Part shown: piece after piece, positions 4,892-5,335 of the stretch
Layout of the letters: the number at the start of each line of letters is the position of its first letter
How positions within the stretch are numbered: the first letter of the stretch is position 1
Assembly: GCA_051650305.1 (NCBI GenBank)
Contig: JBOFIT010000165.1
Coordinates: 1 to 5,335, forward strand
Source: JBOFDK01 sp051650305
GTDB lineage: Bacteria; Bacillota; Clostridia; Lachnospirales; Cellulosilyticaceae
Reading direction: 5' to 3'
Length of the DNA: 5,335 nt
Notes under the pieces: generated by a model
What the model was told of the DNA's origin: nothing
The model's input: only the letters and a program-made list of their open reading frames with translations
Database searches by the model: none
Program-made: the position numbers and the translations under genes

Positions 4892-5335
4892 GGATGGTAC
4901 CTCCTCCTAATGAAATAGCTTCTTTGAGGGCGAGCTTAGTGAGCTCTTCCACAAGTTGTAGACGAAATGCTTTAGAGGCACGCCAAGAATCACGGGGTTT
5001 GACTTCTAGAAGTGCTAACGCACCAGCCGTCGTGAGGAGTGATTGTGTGAGGCGATCACCTTTAAGGGCAGCTTCTGTCTGAGGACAGCGCATAGGGACG
5101 GGACCAGCGACACCAAAAGCCAACCGAACATCTAAGAGGGTATGGGTAGCTAAGTCAATCTTGCAGTTGGCAGCACATCCTAGGGTGGCGATATCCATGG
5201 CTTCACGCATGGCGTACTTGATGTAATGGCCATGAAAGCCTATATAGTCTTGGGGTTCGATCAAAATGGCGGTGAGTATTTCGCCAAGAGCTAGGTCTAC
5301 TTTACCAGGGCCTTTATAGTAGTCAGCAATAGGGA
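4884..5335 (-). CDS. xdhB: Xanthine dehydrogenase-type FAD-binding subunit, C-terminal part (5' end outside window)
   Basis: The frame is open through the right edge of the window, so only the last 149 residues are seen. The visible part starts IADYYKGPGKVDLALGEILTAI and continues through YAMREAMDIATLGCAANCKID, the conserved K.A.R.A.DIA type motif. This matches the C-terminal domain of the CO-dehydrogenase flavoprotein-like subunits that hold FAD. The FAD-binding N-terminal domain lies upstream, beyond the window. A TTG at 5262-5264 is internal, not a start. The gene order FAD subunit, then 2Fe-2S subunit, fits xdhB-xdhC, and the molybdopterin subunit is expected further upstream on the same strand. 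The stop overlaps the xdhC start in the eight bases ATGATTAA. The GC content near 5101-5160 is about half, versus about a third in a comparable stretch of the VanW gene. Substrate specificity is not proven. Confidence 0.88.
   Translation of the reverse strand, partial: PIADYYKGPGKVDLALGEILTAILIEPQDYIGFHGHYIKYAMREAMDIATLGCAANCKIDLATHTLLDVRLAFGVAGPVPMRCPQTEAALKGDRLTQSLLTTAGALALLEVKPRDSWRASKAFRLQLVEELTKLALKEAISLGGGTIHD
4898..4908 (-). promoter_or_regulatory. xdhC: Strong ribosome binding site of the 2Fe-2S subunit gene
   Basis: On the minus strand AGGAGGAGGTA lies inside the last codons of the FAD subunit gene. It ends six bases before the ATG at 4891. It supports that start and suggests that the small subunit is translated efficiently in its own right as well as by coupling through the eight-base overlap. 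Confidence 0.85.

Noticed and set aside
4490..5082. Plus-strand open frames opposite the xdh genes
   Set aside because: They mirror the GC-richer coding sequence of xdhC and xdhB. The minus-strand products have all eight cluster cysteines and a clear family match, so the plus-strand frames are shadows.
5262..5264. TTG as the start of the FAD-binding subunit
   Set aside because: The same frame continues upstream to the window edge with conserved family sequence (ADYYKGPGKVDLALGE), so the true start lies outside the window.

Overview
This window looks like chromosomal DNA from a low-GC Gram-positive anaerobe of the Clostridia. The left four-fifths is AT-rich. Shine-Dalgarno sites are strong, intrinsic terminators have long T runs, and one promoter is close to the sigma-A consensus. 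A VanW/G5 cell-wall protein, a PepSY lipoprotein and a molybdenum hydroxylase of the xanthine dehydrogenase type fit that group. A Lachnospirales member (a Cellulosilyticum-like organism) is a guess, not a demonstrated assignment.

Layout, left to right. (1) 1-231, plus strand: the C-terminal end of a major facilitator superfamily transporter, cut by the window edge. (2) 293-862, plus: a lipoprotein with two tandem PepSY domains, 61 bases after the transporter and followed by an intrinsic terminator (904-945). (3) 973-1329, plus: a short two-helix membrane protein resembling DUF898, with its own terminator (1321-1344) overlapping its last codons. (4) 1360-1899, minus: a 179-residue protein that I recall as DUF6143-like, of unknown role, convergent with gene 3. 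(5) 1900-2115: a 216-base divergent intergenic region holding a very good sigma-A promoter (TTGATA, 17 bases, TATAAT) that fires rightward. (6) 2116-4383, plus: a compact three-gene operon running from that promoter to a strong bidirectional terminator (4394-4425). It encodes a 64-residue membrane protein, a 221-residue acidic/coiled-coil protein of no family I recognise, and a 454-residue membrane-anchored VanW protein with a C-terminal G5 domain. (7) 4424-5335, minus: the end of a xanthine dehydrogenase-type operon, with the FAD-binding subunit (N-terminus outside the window) overlapping the 2Fe-2S subunit by 8 bases. This block is visibly richer in GC than the VanW operon.

Functionally the window joins two themes. 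The left and centre carry envelope proteins: transporter, lipoprotein, two small membrane proteins and a VanW/G5 wall-associated protein. The right edge carries purine-type (or related) hydroxylase subunits. I see no mobile element, CRISPR array, tRNA or rRNA. The most interesting items are the self-contained VanW operon with its unrecognised coiled-coil partner, and a possible pairing between the ribosome binding site and the 3' terminator arm in the DUF898-like mRNA. I see no compelling evidence of a wholly new defence or mobile system.
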